This document shows positions 1 to 11,968 of a DNA stretch of 64,000 nucleotides, one piece after another. Below the pieces are notes generated by a model. The model was not told where the DNA came from. It made no database searches and saw only the letters and a list, made by a program, of their open reading frames with translations. The stretch's first letter is position 1, and each line of letters begins with the position of its first letter. The DNA lies in NCBI GenBank assembly GCA_030142905.1, contig JASJOG010000035.1, positions 992,001-1,056,000 of the forward strand, written 5' to 3'. A program made the position numbers and the translations under genes. This DNA comes from Heliopora coerulea. Lineage: Eukaryota; Cnidaria; Anthozoa; Scleralcyonacea; Helioporidae.

Positions 1-1292
1 TTCAGGGTGGAACAAGATCAGGCAAATGTGTCTTTTCCCTTTTCTGTTCTTCTTTGTGCTTCATAAAAAGTTCAAAAATGTAAAATACTGTTTCTTGTAT
101 ACACTTGAAAAGTCCTTAAAAATTTGCTTAAAGACATACCTGTCTCCTTAAATTGATCATAGCTATCCCACTGATTAATCTTTAAAAGGAAAATGGCACA
201 TTTAACAAATTAAATGAATTATAAATTCAAGTTACCAAACTCAAGGCTAGGGATTTCAGTCAAAGGACTGACTTATAGCACTTCCAGAACTCATCATGGC
301 AGATGGCTGAAGACTATGAAAGCATCAACTGTAGCTTATACATTCACTATATTTTCCTCAGAGAAAGTCTTTCCTAAATCCCTGATTCAGCACTTTGCCA
401 TAGCCTGTAACTATAACATTGTGGCTTTTTAGACTGAATTGGTTCCATGACATATCACTGTGTTACAGGGGCAGATTAGGGGTGGGAACACCAGGACCTG
501 GGCCCCAGGCCTCCTACATTAAAGGACCCCCGCAGTTAGGGATTCCATTCTTAATATTACTCAAATAAAAACTTATGTTTTCAGTGTTTCACCAAATATT
601 TGGTCACTAGATCACCATAAGTAATCCAGGATATGGCAAGCTGTTTACAATGGAAGTGTGATGCATCATACTCCTTATCTGTCATTGAGTGGCAGCCAAC
701 AGACTTTGGGCAGTGAAAAAGATATTTGATATCAAACATAAAGATCAAGATATTTGAGTGATTGTATAGAGACTGAAAAGGTAAAATAAATTACAGTCGA
801 GGCACCCCCACAAAATTTGGCCCCGGCCCCCCACAGTCTGAATCCGGTTCTGCTGCGTTAATACGGTTTAAACGTAAATAATATATCAAAAACGTATGCT
901 AACCAGTTTTTTTTGCTTTGTTTTGGGGTTTTTCATGAAATTTACATATTTTTCATCTTCTAAAAGTCACTGTCAAAACAGGACGTGGTGATTTGGGTTA
1001 ACTCGACGAAGTTAAGGGGTTTAACTGTATAATTAGAGTTAAATTTTGTCGTAATTTTTAACTAGTACAGTTTTTGAGATAACAAAATAAATCTGGTTTA
1101 TATATCTGGTTTATATATTGTGAAGTTTTTAAGTATTTCATGACTTTTGGTCCGTTCCATGATAACAAAACAAAACAATCGAAATTCATTCCTACGTTTA
1201 GAATTTAATGACTTCATATGAATTCTGTTTCAATTTCAGCAAACAATTACTTCTTTTAATACATTCGCAAAATGAACTTATCAGAAACTTAC
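1..1292. other. non-coding left flank, repeat-like
   Basis: No exon could be supported here. The stretch around 465-860 has two G/C-rich patches (GGGCCCCAGGCC near 510 and GGCCCCGGCCCCCCACAG near 820) in AT-rich DNA, which suggests old repeat sequence, but no transposase or terminal repeat was identified. The Gly-rich/discoidin gene on the minus strand should continue leftward through or past this region, because its last visible exon ends in an open splice donor at 1293. Confidence 0.4.
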
Positions 1293-4200
1293 CCGTAATG
1301 AATTATAGTCATTTTGGATACGTAAAGTGTTGAACGTCTCTGCATTTTTCTTCCAATAACTACGAAAAACCGTCCCAGCTGCTCCTGGCTCAGCACTTTG
1401 AACTAGAACATAAAATCCCAACACAGATTAACACTGACATATGGTAAGCAAGTAACTATTTGAAAATTGCGCCATTAAATATGAACCTGGGGACGAGTTT
1501 ATGGACGACAGCTTCTATTGCCGCATTTCAGTTGTTAGCGAAGACAAAAAGAAATTAAAAATACGGAATCTCGACAAAAAACGGTAAGTGACGGAAACTT
1601 TTGATCAGGCAGGAATTAGCCGACCCACAAATCTATAAAACTAAACAGAATTCTAAATTATGGCATGATTGGGGAAGAATAAAATTCAGGGGGTGTTCCA
1701 GAAAAAAGCTTTGAAAAATTTGCAAGAGTGGTATTACTACCATCCGTTTATTTGAAGTATTTTGATAATTCCTTGAAATCATATTTAAAGAGAACAGAGG
1801 ATATTCCTAGAAATTTGCGGCGACTAGCTCTCTCAGGCAACATCACGGTTGAACAGGTAATTGAGGTTGAACAAGACTCGACCAAACATCGCTGTAAGGC
1901 CCGTTTCGAACTCCGAACTTTTCATGTGCCGAATCTAATGTTAATGAGCAAAATCCTTAATTCACACTGATTTGCAGTTGATTCAGCACATCAAAAGTTT
2001 GACGTTTGAACGAGGCCTATGTTTTGCTGACTCAATGGTGACTTTAAAGCAGGATGAACAATATGAACGGGTTGTTATTGGACTTACGACCCTCCTCAGC
2101 AAGCAATAGCATTCTGATGTATCGTGAGGAAGCTGCACCTTCCTACAGAGGAAGGTTCCCAGAGATCAAGTGGATGCCAATCTAACATCTTGCCTGGAGC
2201 ACCAAATGTACCAGAGCTAAGCCTGGCTTTGTTGTTTTGTTTTGAGTCAATTATAATTTGTAATACACAGCGACTTACCCCTTGTCGATGGAGAGTAATG
2301 GATGCAATTCGGTCGAGAAGCTGATGCTGTAATGATTAAAGAATATTGGTCAACATACGCCAAAAGAATAGAAACGAAAGGGAAGGATTAAAAACTGGAA
2401 AATATGCTCGACCATGCATCACGTGTCAATCACTTTTACAGTTGTGGGCAATGGAAAGAACACGACTACAACAAGGGTAAAAAATAGAAAGATAACAAAA
2501 TAATATAGAATGATAAATATAATTAAGGGACTACAGAGCTTAGGGCCAGGGGGGGAAATTTCCCCCACTCCACTTTTTTAGCTACGTCAGTTTTGTTATC
2601 AAACGGGTGAACAGTTGTCTTTATTGACGCAAGAGGTATTCCACCTCTCTCTCTTGCCAACTTTTCCTGTACTTCCCCCCCTCCTTTTTCAGTTGCAAGA
2701 ATGAACTTCATATCACTCGGTTGCGTATGGTACTAAACTACATTACAATAGCAATGATAAAATAATGTCCTACGGTTTTGGTAAAGTTCAATTCTCAATG
2801 CTATCTCTCCGTTCCAAGATTCAGGATAGATTCTCAGAGATTGCGTCAAAAGAGGCACCCAAAGGAAATTCTTCACGACAGACGTTACATCACTGTTTCC
2901 AGAAAACAGCTTCTTTTCCCCAAATTCCTTTAAAAAGATTGTGAAACATGTAAGTCAATCAAAAGGAAACTGAATGATTATCCTGCACTGGGGAAGTCAA
3001 CTCGAATTACTTGGTTGACCTGTCCAGGATTTGAACTCGCCTCTTTGGAATGCTGGAACTGGAATGCTGTCGGACTTAGTAGAATTGTGTGTGCCACGGC
3101 TCTAGCACGAAATATTAACTGAATCTGAGACAAACAAATTAGTATATTTACCTTGTATGCTCTCCAATTATTTCCTCCATCCAAATATTGCAAACTGTAT
3201 GTTCTAACGTAGTTTCTTTCTCCAGATCTCCCTGTACCCTGCGTTGCAATTCCAGTGACGTACTTGGAATAGCCAAAGTTAATCTAAAATAATGAAAAAT
3301 CCTTCCTGGTTGCACAATGGCTTTATTACAGTAAAAATAACTGCTCTACGTTAAGCCATGCGTTCACCTATTCAACTACTTGCTTACCTGCAGGTATTCG
3401 CCAAACCCAGTACTGTATGGCATCCAGGCACTAGAACCATGTAGCCTACCATATGAGGGTTCATAATAATAATAGTAATAGCGACGGTTACCATATCTAT
3501 CATAATAAGAACCTGTTGTAATTCTTTTTGTACTTGATGCAGTAAGCTGGTAGTTGCCAGAGCGGATGCCAAACGAAACCATATTTTCCTCTGAAAAAAA
3601 GACAAATTGACAAGCGATGTTTGATTTGTAAACTTGGTTAATTTAAGGTTAATTCTGCTTGAGTATATAGAAAATCACGTGAATTACGTAATCCCATAAC
3701 CTCTTTAATGCCTGAAATATTTTTCTTTCATTTGTTCTTTGTTCGCCCTTTGTTTTGCTTTATCCTGTAATTCGTCCTTTGTTGTTGCTGTCCGGTGTAC
3801 CAGACACTTGGAGTTGAAAGGTTAAACGGATCGGCTGACATTTGAATGCGGCAAGTAGAAATCATCCATTAGAATTTAATACCTCGTGTCTAAAGTTATA
3901 CCAACTTCCTCATGTACGTCACACGGTATACCTAGTTGTCTGGCAACAACCTCTTAAAAACTCTGAAAAACAATGACATTTTGAGGGCGCCCGTTCTGTC
4001 TTTAAAAAAGTTGTGTTCTCCTGGTTCTTGTGTTTTTTTGTGCCGGTAGTCGACGTGCGTCATTTGTACACCAGTGACTATGTTTTGAAATGGAGATATT
4101 TTTGTTCGTAAGTTCGTTTGTAGAAGTGTTTTATGCGATATAACAGATCAGTTTGCAATCTGATTCTTGAAATTTTAATTTTGATTCCTTTCATCGTCGG

Positions 4201-7054
4201 CGCAGGCTAAAATTGAAATGTCTGCAGCAAACAACATTGTCTACCAGGCAACAAACAATGAATATAGTTACTTTTTTCTTTTTGACTTAAGTTCACATTT
4301 TGCCGCAACCTTTAAAGTTATGCAGCATGCATCATTTGACTATTTCACCTTAAAGTTTTGCCAACCAAACCGTTTTTGCTTCAACCATTTACAATCCTTT
4401 TAATTTAGATTTATATTTTCATCTGTATTTATTTCGAGACGAAAATTAGCGATAGTAAAATTATATTTGGTTCAACAAATATAATTTTACTATCGCTAAT
4501 TTTTGTCTCGACGTCTGGATCCGCCCCTGATTTTTTAGGGAAGGAAAAACCAATTACCGTAGTATAAGTCCGATTCCGACTCAAACAGCTCGTTCGTAAA
4601 GATTACTGATCTCACATTACGTCAAATAATTTAACATGCCGAGACGAGTTCACGTTTCAAGCATTTTTAAGCGTGTTTCAGCGTAACCTAATACTTTTCA
4701 AGAAATGGGTATTTGTACAGCCCAATTTTTCAATAAAGGTGTGTAGAGGCTGTTTTACTTTCTGACTGAATGACTTTGCTCGAAGTTGACGTAGTGATTT
4801 TTTGAACTTACGAAAAATTTTCGGAGAATTTACTCACGAAAATGGCCGTCAAGCCCAAATTCTCTGCCACATTGCTTTGAGCCCCCAATGGGAATCGAAT
4901 ATCGCAGCATTATAAACCTGAAACGGCGCCCCACGTATTACTTCTAATACTTCATCCACATATGCGCGACGCGGTTGACTTCGCCTTAAAAGAGGACTGG
5001 CAAACGTCACCATGAAATCACTAAAGGAGAAGATGGCATTCGCTAAAAAGTCCTGTTCATTTGTTTGGTTTAAAAAAATGATACACCGTAAACGCGTCCA
5101 TATGCGAGCATGAAGACGGAAGGGTTAACTACAGCTTCGCATCATGATCTGATAAAGCGTAAAAGGCACTTTGCATATTTTTACAGAAGGTTTGCCTGAA
5201 TTGAACATAAATCGTTTTAGAAAATTTAGACACGCATGACACAATCTTAAGCCCAGAGGGAAATTATGAAAACCTTCAATCCTTGATTGTTAAAAAAAAA
5301 ATAAAAATAAAATAAAAAATTTAAGATGCGTTACCAGGCATCGACATATCAATATGAAATGTCATACGTTCTGTAGTTTAATACGAGTCTGCAGTTTTGG
5401 ACAGGTAGATGATGTATGGAATGGAAACATAAAAGCAATATTTATATAATCACAAGCAAAGAATTGAAGTTACAAATTGATAAACAATTCAGGTAATTAC
5501 TTGTGGACGGTAGCAGCATAACTTGTGAAGAAGGGTGGAGAATTGTTTTGGGAGTTGCTTGGCGTTGTTGAGTTGTTGTCCTTTCAACTCTCCGAGCAAA
5601 CGATACTCCATCGTTCTTCATAACTGTTTCCGCCACTGTCCATGACTCGTCATCCGAACTGTTTATCGCCTTGTAACGTCCATTCTTGGGCTGCAATTAT
5701 GTAAATATATCGCTTTTATGTTTCTGTTCCATTTACCATCGACTTGTCCATAACTGCAGTCTGGCAGTGGAAAGCTCGTAATAATAAACATTTTAAACCA
5801 CAGAAAGTCTCATGTTCCTTACTATTACAAAAACCAAGTATTACGAAAAGGTTTCCTGTTTACTAGTCAACATTTTTCATTAAGTTTAACGATTTGAAAA
5901 CATTCCAATTCATCGACTGATTTAGTCAGTCGGCAAACAAATTGAATGAATAAATACCCTCAAAGATTTCCGAATGCCATTGAACCCAAGTGTTTCAGCA
6001 AGGCGGATCCTAAGACAGACGTCAAGTTAGTTAAGCATGACCGGTATGATAAGCAGTTTTTAGGGGAACAAAGTAAAATCTGGCGCGCGCCACGGGATAG
6101 CGCGAACGGAAATTCAAAACCTCCAGCTTTCAATGAACGTAATCCAGATCAACGTGTTCGAACCTGTAAGGGGACTTTGGAGTTTTCCTTCGGAATGAGT
6201 AAATTTCGATAGAAAAAAAAAACAATCTCAATATCTCAGTATAACACGATATTTCTGCTCGTGACTTGTACATACAACTAACCAGTAATGAAGGAAATAA
6301 AATCTATATTTCATATTTAAATACCCGTTTTTCCTCCTTGGCTTGAAAAGGTCCCTGTGAAGTCATCGTTCGCGCTCCTCACGCTAATTCTCCCACCGCT
6401 ACCTCCACCTCCAGAATTTCGTCCTAAACCTCCAATGACTTCCAGCGATCCAGTTCCATTGAATGAAGTACAGTCAATTGCGATACCACCTCCGCTTCCT
6501 CCTCCCGATTTCCTATTGGTTTTCCCGTGCTCACCATTTACACGAACAGTGCCGTTGATGGTTACCATCGAAGCACTGATTTTCAACAGTCCTCCTCCTT
6601 TGCCACCGTTTCCACCTTGACTACCGGTGTTGTTGACATTCAAGCTGGAGCCGTAAGGAATGGCCTGGTTGACGCTAAGGTTCTTCCCTTTTTCAGTTCC
6701 TCCACGTCCTCCGAAACTTCCACCGGAGCTGCCAACTCCTGCTCCAGGGTTCGCCTGTTGGTTGTACTGCATCGCGAGGAGGGCTGATGGCTCCAGAGCA
6801 AAATGTCCTGTGACTTTGAACGAATGTCTGGCTGCAGATGAAGTCGTCTCAAGGACAACATCACTTGCGATTGTCAGAGTATCGTAAATGTGTACTCCTG
6901 GAGAAAAGCGACAAGGCGCGCGAATCGTGGTCACGCGGAATGTCCAGCAAAATGGTAAGCTGGTCATCGCATGGTGAAGTCCGTTCACCAGAAATATCAG
7001 AATTACTAGCAAATGCATAGATGAGTTTCTTTTCGAGATTCGAGCGCTGGCCAT
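1293..7054 (-). CDS. secreted Gly-rich-repeat protein with discoidin (F5/8 type C) module, 3' end off the window
   Basis: Exons on the minus strand: 7054-6325, 3590-3388, 3283-3152, 2927-2774 and 1402-1293. The first exon encodes a hydrophobic signal peptide (MHLLVILIFLVNGLHH, better started at 7018 than at the upstream Met at 7054), then about 200 residues rich in GGxGG repeats with short beta-like segments (GGLLKISASMV, GGGIAIDC, GGRISVRS). Exons two to four encode a discoidin domain: GIRSGNYQLTASS, SAWMPYS, EYLQINFGYSKYVTGIATQG, then GNSDV and SLRIYPESWNGEIALRIEL. The fifth exon resumes the Gly-rich domain (EPGAAGTVFRSYW). Reading phases agree at every junction (1, 0, 0, 1). The discoidin loop holds six tyrosines in a row. 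The product is probably an extracellular adhesion or matrix protein; its exact function is unknown. Unusually, the discoidin exons interrupt the Gly-rich domain, so exon skipping or a nested gene is possible. Confidence 0.68.
2774..3590 (-). other. three-exon discoidin cassette, phase 1-1
   Basis: Exons 3590-3388, 3283-3152 and 2927-2774 together encode 163 codons covering a whole F5/8 type C domain. The set begins and ends in phase 1, so it can be included or skipped without shifting frame. The cassette lies in the intron between two halves of a Gly-rich domain. Donors and acceptors are GT and AG throughout. F5/8C domains bind carbohydrate or phospholipid at cell surfaces. Confidence 0.7.
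2990..3110 (-). repeat. tRNA-derived SINE fragment
   Basis: On the minus strand this intron segment contains a T-arm-like stretch, GCGAGTTCAAATCC, matching the RNA polymerase III B-box form GGTTCRANNCC, preceded by GCATTCCAAAGAG. A closely similar stretch (GATGCGAGTTCAAATCC) occurs in a better preserved copy at 15989-16058. A full cloverleaf is not present, so this is a degraded tRNA-like element and not a working tRNA gene. Confidence 0.45.
4435..4510. repeat. short foldback element
   Basis: Two 35-bp arms (starting CGAGACGAAAATTAGCGATA at 4435 and ending in its complement at 4510) face each other around a loop of about 6 bp, with one mismatch. It lies in the long first intron of the discoidin gene. 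It has no coding capacity and looks like a minimal MITE or hairpin element. Confidence 0.8.
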
Positions 7055-8081
7055 TCAGTATGTTTATACACCAAACGGAGCACTACTCCATTTTATCAAA
7101 GTTTTGCCAATAAACATAGAGCTCTTACTCACTCGAAAAGTCAATGACGACTGAAGTTTGAGAGGCGGGCACATGATATAAGTGCAAAAAACCTCAGCTG
7201 CAAGGGAAACACGTTGATTTTATTAGCTGAGCCCGCATACCGAAAGTGCAGCCTGGTTTTCGTTTGAGGATTAGCATCCATCAGCATAATCTGTATAGAA
7301 GAGACAACACAAAAGAACTAAAGTCCTCACTTCGAATTTTCCACAGACGTCTTTAGATATTCTTGAAATGATCTCCAGTGTGCCCCTGTCGCATACGATT
7401 CTACATCCTGAAGTATGCGATTCACAGACAAACGTCTTTTAAGACGTATTGAAACATTTACCGAACCAATGTTAGCAGGGATTGTGGACTTAAGTTTAAT
7501 GGTATATGCCAAGGCGATGATTTGTCGATGGTCATAATGCCTACCTCCTATCCCGCAGAAACATCTCTACTAACAAAATACAGCTAAAAATGAAATATTT
7601 CTTAAGAAATATTCGTTCCACTCGAACAAACGTGCATTTATTCATGTTCTCAGACGTTTCGATACATTGCAGGTAGTTTGACTCCCGGAGAAACGACAAG
7701 AAATTGTCCAAAATTCTAATTCCTTTCTGTTCGAATAGATGTTCAATTATCCTGTAGATAACACCAGGTGATTTTCCTCGCCAAAGGAAGACCCCTGGAC
7801 AGGAAAGAGTTAACCTTCGCTAACAGATGACCCATTTTTGGACACAAAAATACTTCACTCTCTCAGGTTTTATTGTTGGAAGAAATATATTGAATTGACA
7901 AGGCCAAGTCATATTTTCATGAAGTACCGGAACAAATACCTGTGCAATTATTATTCAGCTTTTGACGTGATAGATCATGAAAGCGTGGCGAGATAATACT
8001 CAAAACAATTTTTCCCTGCCAGTCTTCATTCCTCAACGATATGAAAACCTAGTACTATAAAATCATACATCAACTTTACTT

Positions 8082-8190
8082 AACTCATTAAGGGGCAGGG
8101 TTCGCCCCTTTGATGAGTAAAATCGTCTGGCATTTTCACGTTGGCCAGAGTGAAATACGAAAGAGCACCCTTGTCCCTTAATGGAATAAA
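8082..8190 (+). repeat. dispersed repeat, GATGAGTAAAATCGTC family
   Basis: The segment begins TTAAGGGGCAGGG, contains CCTTTGATGAGTAAAATCGT and CCAGAGTGAAAT, and ends CCCTTAATGG. Recognisably related segments occur at 20411-20516, about 24040-24115 and 47328-47435, so this is an old interspersed family of roughly 100 bp. No coding capacity is seen. Confidence 0.55.
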
Positions 8191-9450
8191 TAAACAAAAT
8201 CTAAAAATAAATTAACTGAATATCGTTATGAAAATTTAATATCTCATTCAGGGGATGTAACTTGACTTGACTTGGTGTAAAAGCAGGAACTATAATAATA
8301 ATTTCTTGTCTTCTTTGAGGCTCTCACTGGGGTCCAGTGGGTCAAACAAAATCTCCTTAATCTCAAAAAAAAACCTCCTAAAACAATTGATTAGTAAGTC
8401 GGATCTTTTCTTACATATGCCCGGACATTAGCAAAACAAATAACATGAAACGTGTTTCAACAGACGCACATTCTTCAGAAAAGGTGTCTTGCAGCATTCA
8501 ATCGCATTGCATGAACATGATTAGGGAAGTGCAAATCTCTGGTACCTTACGGAAACCATACAATTGACAACAACAAAGGGCTAGAATGCTCACTAGACCA
8601 GACCACAATGAAAAATAGTCCTTTTCCAGCCGTTCATTATATCCGCCTTAATCCACGTCTGAGACTACGACAAATATGTCCCGAGTTGAACTAAAGCTTA
8701 CATTCTTGAACAGATAAAAGTCAAGTTTCAACGATCGATAGCATTAAAATAACGAAATTTTCTCTTTCTATAAACAAAGTTCCATCTAATTCCGAAGTTA
8801 ATTACGATTCATCTACTCTTTCTCCATTGTTATTTTTTATTACGATTTGATTGTTTTGTCGTTTGTTATTTCAACAACAGTGTTTTTACAGAGGATATCA
8901 AAGAATCACTCTTGCCGGAATTTTGCTTCTTCGATGCAATTTTTCAACTTTCTCAAACTCACCATGTTACGCTTTGTTAAAACTTAACTTGAATTGCGTT
9001 TACTTGAATTAAGGAACAATTACATGAACTTCAGGACGTCTATGAATGTATACAAGATGCAAATTCAAAGAGTGCGCGAACTTTGATTTGTAGCCAAATA
9101 TAAAATAGACCTTTCCGACGAAGATATGACAGATCTTAGATTAACCAAATGAATGACTGAACGAAATTTCATGTGAGGAGTGGAAAAACACAGCTAGGCA
9201 AAGGTAATCTGACCGGGGGCCCTTAATAGAAATAATACAAACAAGAAGTTTATTTAGATAAATTAAAATGGGATAAACGCGACCACGAACAAGGGTAGCA
9301 AACAAGTTAAAATAAAAAGAACTATATATCAATAAAAGACGTTCGAAATTTAACTTATGCAGAAAGAATGTTGATAATCGTAAGGAATTAAAATGCAATG
9401 CAGTAATTTTTCAGGTAAGGTCTTTTAAATTGTGTTAAAATACGCATTAA

Positions 9451-9742
9451 GAATTCATGAGGAAAATACAAAAGAAAACCATAACCGTGTCGTGTCTTTT
9501 TATGTAATAAAGACACGTGTGACTTTATCCTGAATTTCTCTTCAAATTTTCCTCAATATTTTTCGCCTTAGAAAACAGAAATTGCCAAACTGACGTAAGG
9601 AATTAGCGTATAAAACGTTTCGTTTTTTAAGCAGTTCAAAAAACTCGCAGTACGTGCTTTATCGGACCCAAAACACTCGGCTTCCACCTCGTGTTTTATA
9701 TCCGATGAAGTAATTCTGCTCGTTTTTTAAACATTACATACA
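9451..9742 (+). repeat. dispersed repeat copy A (about 290 bp)
   Basis: This segment aligns by eye with 60163-60432 in the same orientation. Shared landmarks in order are ATTCATGAGG, GTGTCGTGTCTTT, ATAAAGACACG, CGGCTTAGAAAAC, TTATCGGA, AAAACACTCGG, CCTCGTGTTTTA and ATTACATA. It contains a short inverted repeat, CGTGTCTTT...AAAGACACG. It is probably a non-autonomous mobile element. Confidence 0.7.
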
Positions 9743-10199
9743 GTTTTGGGATTACTAAAAATTACTAATGGAATTTCTAATGGTATAACAAAGGATAATC
9801 TTTGCATAGTTTTGCTCCAGAATGTTTTAAACCAGTTTTGGAATCATAAATCTTATAGAAGGGACTTGAAGGTCTTGTCTAGTAATTGCCCTTGTTTGTC
9901 TTGAATTCACTGCAGCTGTATAAACAAACATACCACGGATATATCCAGATGTTAAATGGTGCAATGCATTATACGTCATCTTTAGAGTATGATATTTTAT
10001 CATGTCCGGTAATGGATTAATCTGCAGTGACTTAAAACTATCATGGGTATAGGCTCAAGCAGGTACATATAAAATTATACCAATTGCTCTATTTTAAGTT
10101 TTATAAAGACCTACAAAATGATATTATCTCTACCATATGACTTAAAAGTAGTCCAAATGCGACAGAATATTGCCTGCGTGGATAAAATTTTTTCAAGTA

Positions 10200-10660
10200 C
10201 TAAATAGAAGATACAGCTCAACTGCGCGAAAGTGCAATATTAATGACAAGATGATCCGTAATCTTCTCTGCATGGTCTTTCCAGCTTAAATAGTTATCGA
10301 CTACCACACCAGTGACTTTCCATGATTTCCATATAAAATGTGACTGGAATAGAGCATTCATGTGTGTAGTGTTAAATTTTGGGCACGTTATCTGGTTGCT
10401 ACCTCCATTACTTTTGTTTTCCCTTTGTTGACAATCATCCTGTCGGTATCACATCATTTTGAAATATTCCGAGTCGCTGTTCGGTTTAGATTTCCCAGTA
10501 TCGATTGTTTTTCCAGTTGAGCAAATGGTAGATTTATCAGCATAAATATCAAGGGAAGACCATTTGTAAAGACTAGAAATAACCCCAGTGGTTTCATTTG
10601 ATTCTTGTGGCACACCACTGACTATTGGTTTATTGTCAGATTGAGTGTTGCTTAGTATGA
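10200..10660 (-). pseudogene. LINE-type reverse transcriptase fossil
   Basis: Read on the minus strand in shifting frames, the segment shows decayed non-LTR reverse-transcriptase landmarks in the correct order. These are VSGVPQES near 10600-10620 (from the usual GVPQGS), IYADKSTICS near 10515-10545 (from the catalytic YADD box, second Asp replaced by Lys), RMIVNKGKTKVM near 10405-10450, and GVVVDNYLSWKDHAEKI near 10255-10310. Frame changes and the lost catalytic Asp show that it is dead. The upstream endonuclease part was not found. Confidence 0.7.
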
Positions 10661-10673
10661 TATGTTGAACACT

Positions 10674-10820
10674 AAGGTAGATGAACGATCTTCAAGCTCG
10701 ATACTCAGAAAATGATTTCTGAGCCCCAGACGGGGATCGAACCCGTTGCGGGTTCGATCCCCGTCTGGGGCTCAGAAATCATTTTCTGAGTATCGAGCTT
10801 GAAGATCGTTCATCTACCTT
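10674..10820. repeat. 147-bp near-perfect palindrome with tRNA T-arm-like core
   Basis: Arms of about 72 bp (left begins AAGGTAGATGAACGATCTTC) are perfect complements around a 3-base loop. The centre reads GGGTTCGATCCCCG, which matches a tRNA T-arm and pol III B-box. The motif GATGAACGATC also appears in the foldback at 59284-59394, and both elements are followed by TCCAAGCTCTCAC, so they belong to related families. No coding capacity is present. Confidence 0.85.
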
Positions 10821-11055
10821 AATATATCCAAGCTCTCACGTTTCTCAAACGTCAAATGTTGAACACTCTCAACAAGGTGTGATTGAAACAAGTTTAATGC
10901 ATTTTTCAAACAGTGATAGATTCCTAATTTTGCGAGAACGATTGATGAAAAGCATTTCGTACATCGAGGAAGACCATGCCACGAAATTGCACCGTCAATT
11001 ACACGTGAATTGATTCAATACGAAAGTGAAACCAATTTTCCTTTATCGCTTTTGC

Positions 11056-11968
11056 CGTTCCCGCCTCAATAAAGTGCCCAGAACTCGAAGAAGTCAAGAG
11101 GCAGTAGGGTCTGAGCGATCGTGCATATCAAATGCAAACAATACCATATCATTTGAAATCGTGCTGAAAATAACGCAACGTAAATAATTTAATAGGTAAA
11201 AAGTGCTAAAGTAAACGACGAATGGAAGCCTCTCGAATAAAGTAAAACATCCATAAAACGCACGTCGAAATCCTACCCACGATCAGTCATTAGGTAGGCT
11301 TCGACTACCTAATGACAACGTGAGTTTCCGCAGCGCTGGTTGAGCATAAGGGAACTCTTGTCTTCCCGCCTCAATAAAGTGCCCAGAACTCGATGAAGTC
11401 AAGAGGCAGTAGGATCTGAGCGATCGCGCATATCAAATGCAAACAATATCATATCATTTGAATCGTGCTGAAAATAACGCAACGTAAATAACTTAAAAGG
11501 CAAAAAGTGCTAAAGTAAACGACGAACGAAAGTCTTTCGAATAAAGTAAAACATCCATAAAACGCACGTCGAAATTCTACCCACGATCAGTCATTAGGTA
11601 GGCTTCGACTACCTAATGACAACGTGAGTTTCCGCAGCGCTGGTTGAGCATAAGGGAACTCTTGTCTTCCCGCCTCAATAAAGTGCCCAGAACTCGATGA
11701 AGTCAAGAGGCAGTAGGATCTGAGCGATCGCGCATATCAAATGCAAACAATACCATATCATTTGAATCGTGCTGAAAATAACGCAACGTAAATAACTTAA
11801 AAGGCAAAAAGTGCTAAAGTAAACGACGAACGAAAGTCTTTCGAATAAAGTAAAACATCCAAAAAACGCACGTCGAAATCCTATCCACGATCAGTCATTA
11901 GATAGGCTTCGACTACCTAATGACAACGTGATTTTTCGCAGCGCTGGTTGAGCATAAGGAAACTCTTG
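11056..11968 (-). repeat. three tandem 304-305-bp copies of the CCDC40 terminal exon end and 3' flank
   Basis: Units are about 11056-11360, 11361-11664 and 11665-11968. The copy nearest the gene (11665-11968) contains the genuine C-terminal codons and stop of CCDC40. The other two carry the same coding piece downstream of that stop, still open on the minus strand and ending in the same TGA (C-terminus SLGSRSLPND against [10 protein letters not shown] in the real exon). Each unit also contains a hairpin, GTCATTAGGTAG/CTACCTAATGAC, which straddles the stop codon, and the plus-strand motif CCCGCCTCAATAAAGTG. Confidence 0.92.

Larger units (their letters stand above)
7055..10180. other. intergenic DNA without recognisable gene
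   Basis: AT-rich DNA between the start of the Gly-rich gene and the repeat cluster below CCDC40. Only short open frames occur, none with a recognisable domain or splice-supported continuation. It contains a copy of a dispersed repeat at 9451-9742 and one of the GATGAGTAAAATCGTC family near 8082-8190, listed separately. Confidence 0.5.

Noticed and set aside
5503..5691. Possible exon on the minus strand (PKNGRYKAINSSDDESW...)
   Set aside because: It has AG and GT borders, but its phase 0 entry does not fit the phase 1 exit of the upstream Gly-rich exon, and its protein resembles nothing. The direct junction 6325 to 3590 fits without it.
5946..6212. 88-codon plus-strand frame (MNKYPQRFPNAIEPK...)
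   Set aside because: No similarity or supporting signals; it lies within an intron of the minus-strand discoidin gene.
6357..6887. Several Pro-rich plus-strand frames
   Set aside because: They are antisense shadows of the Gly-rich exon on the minus strand.
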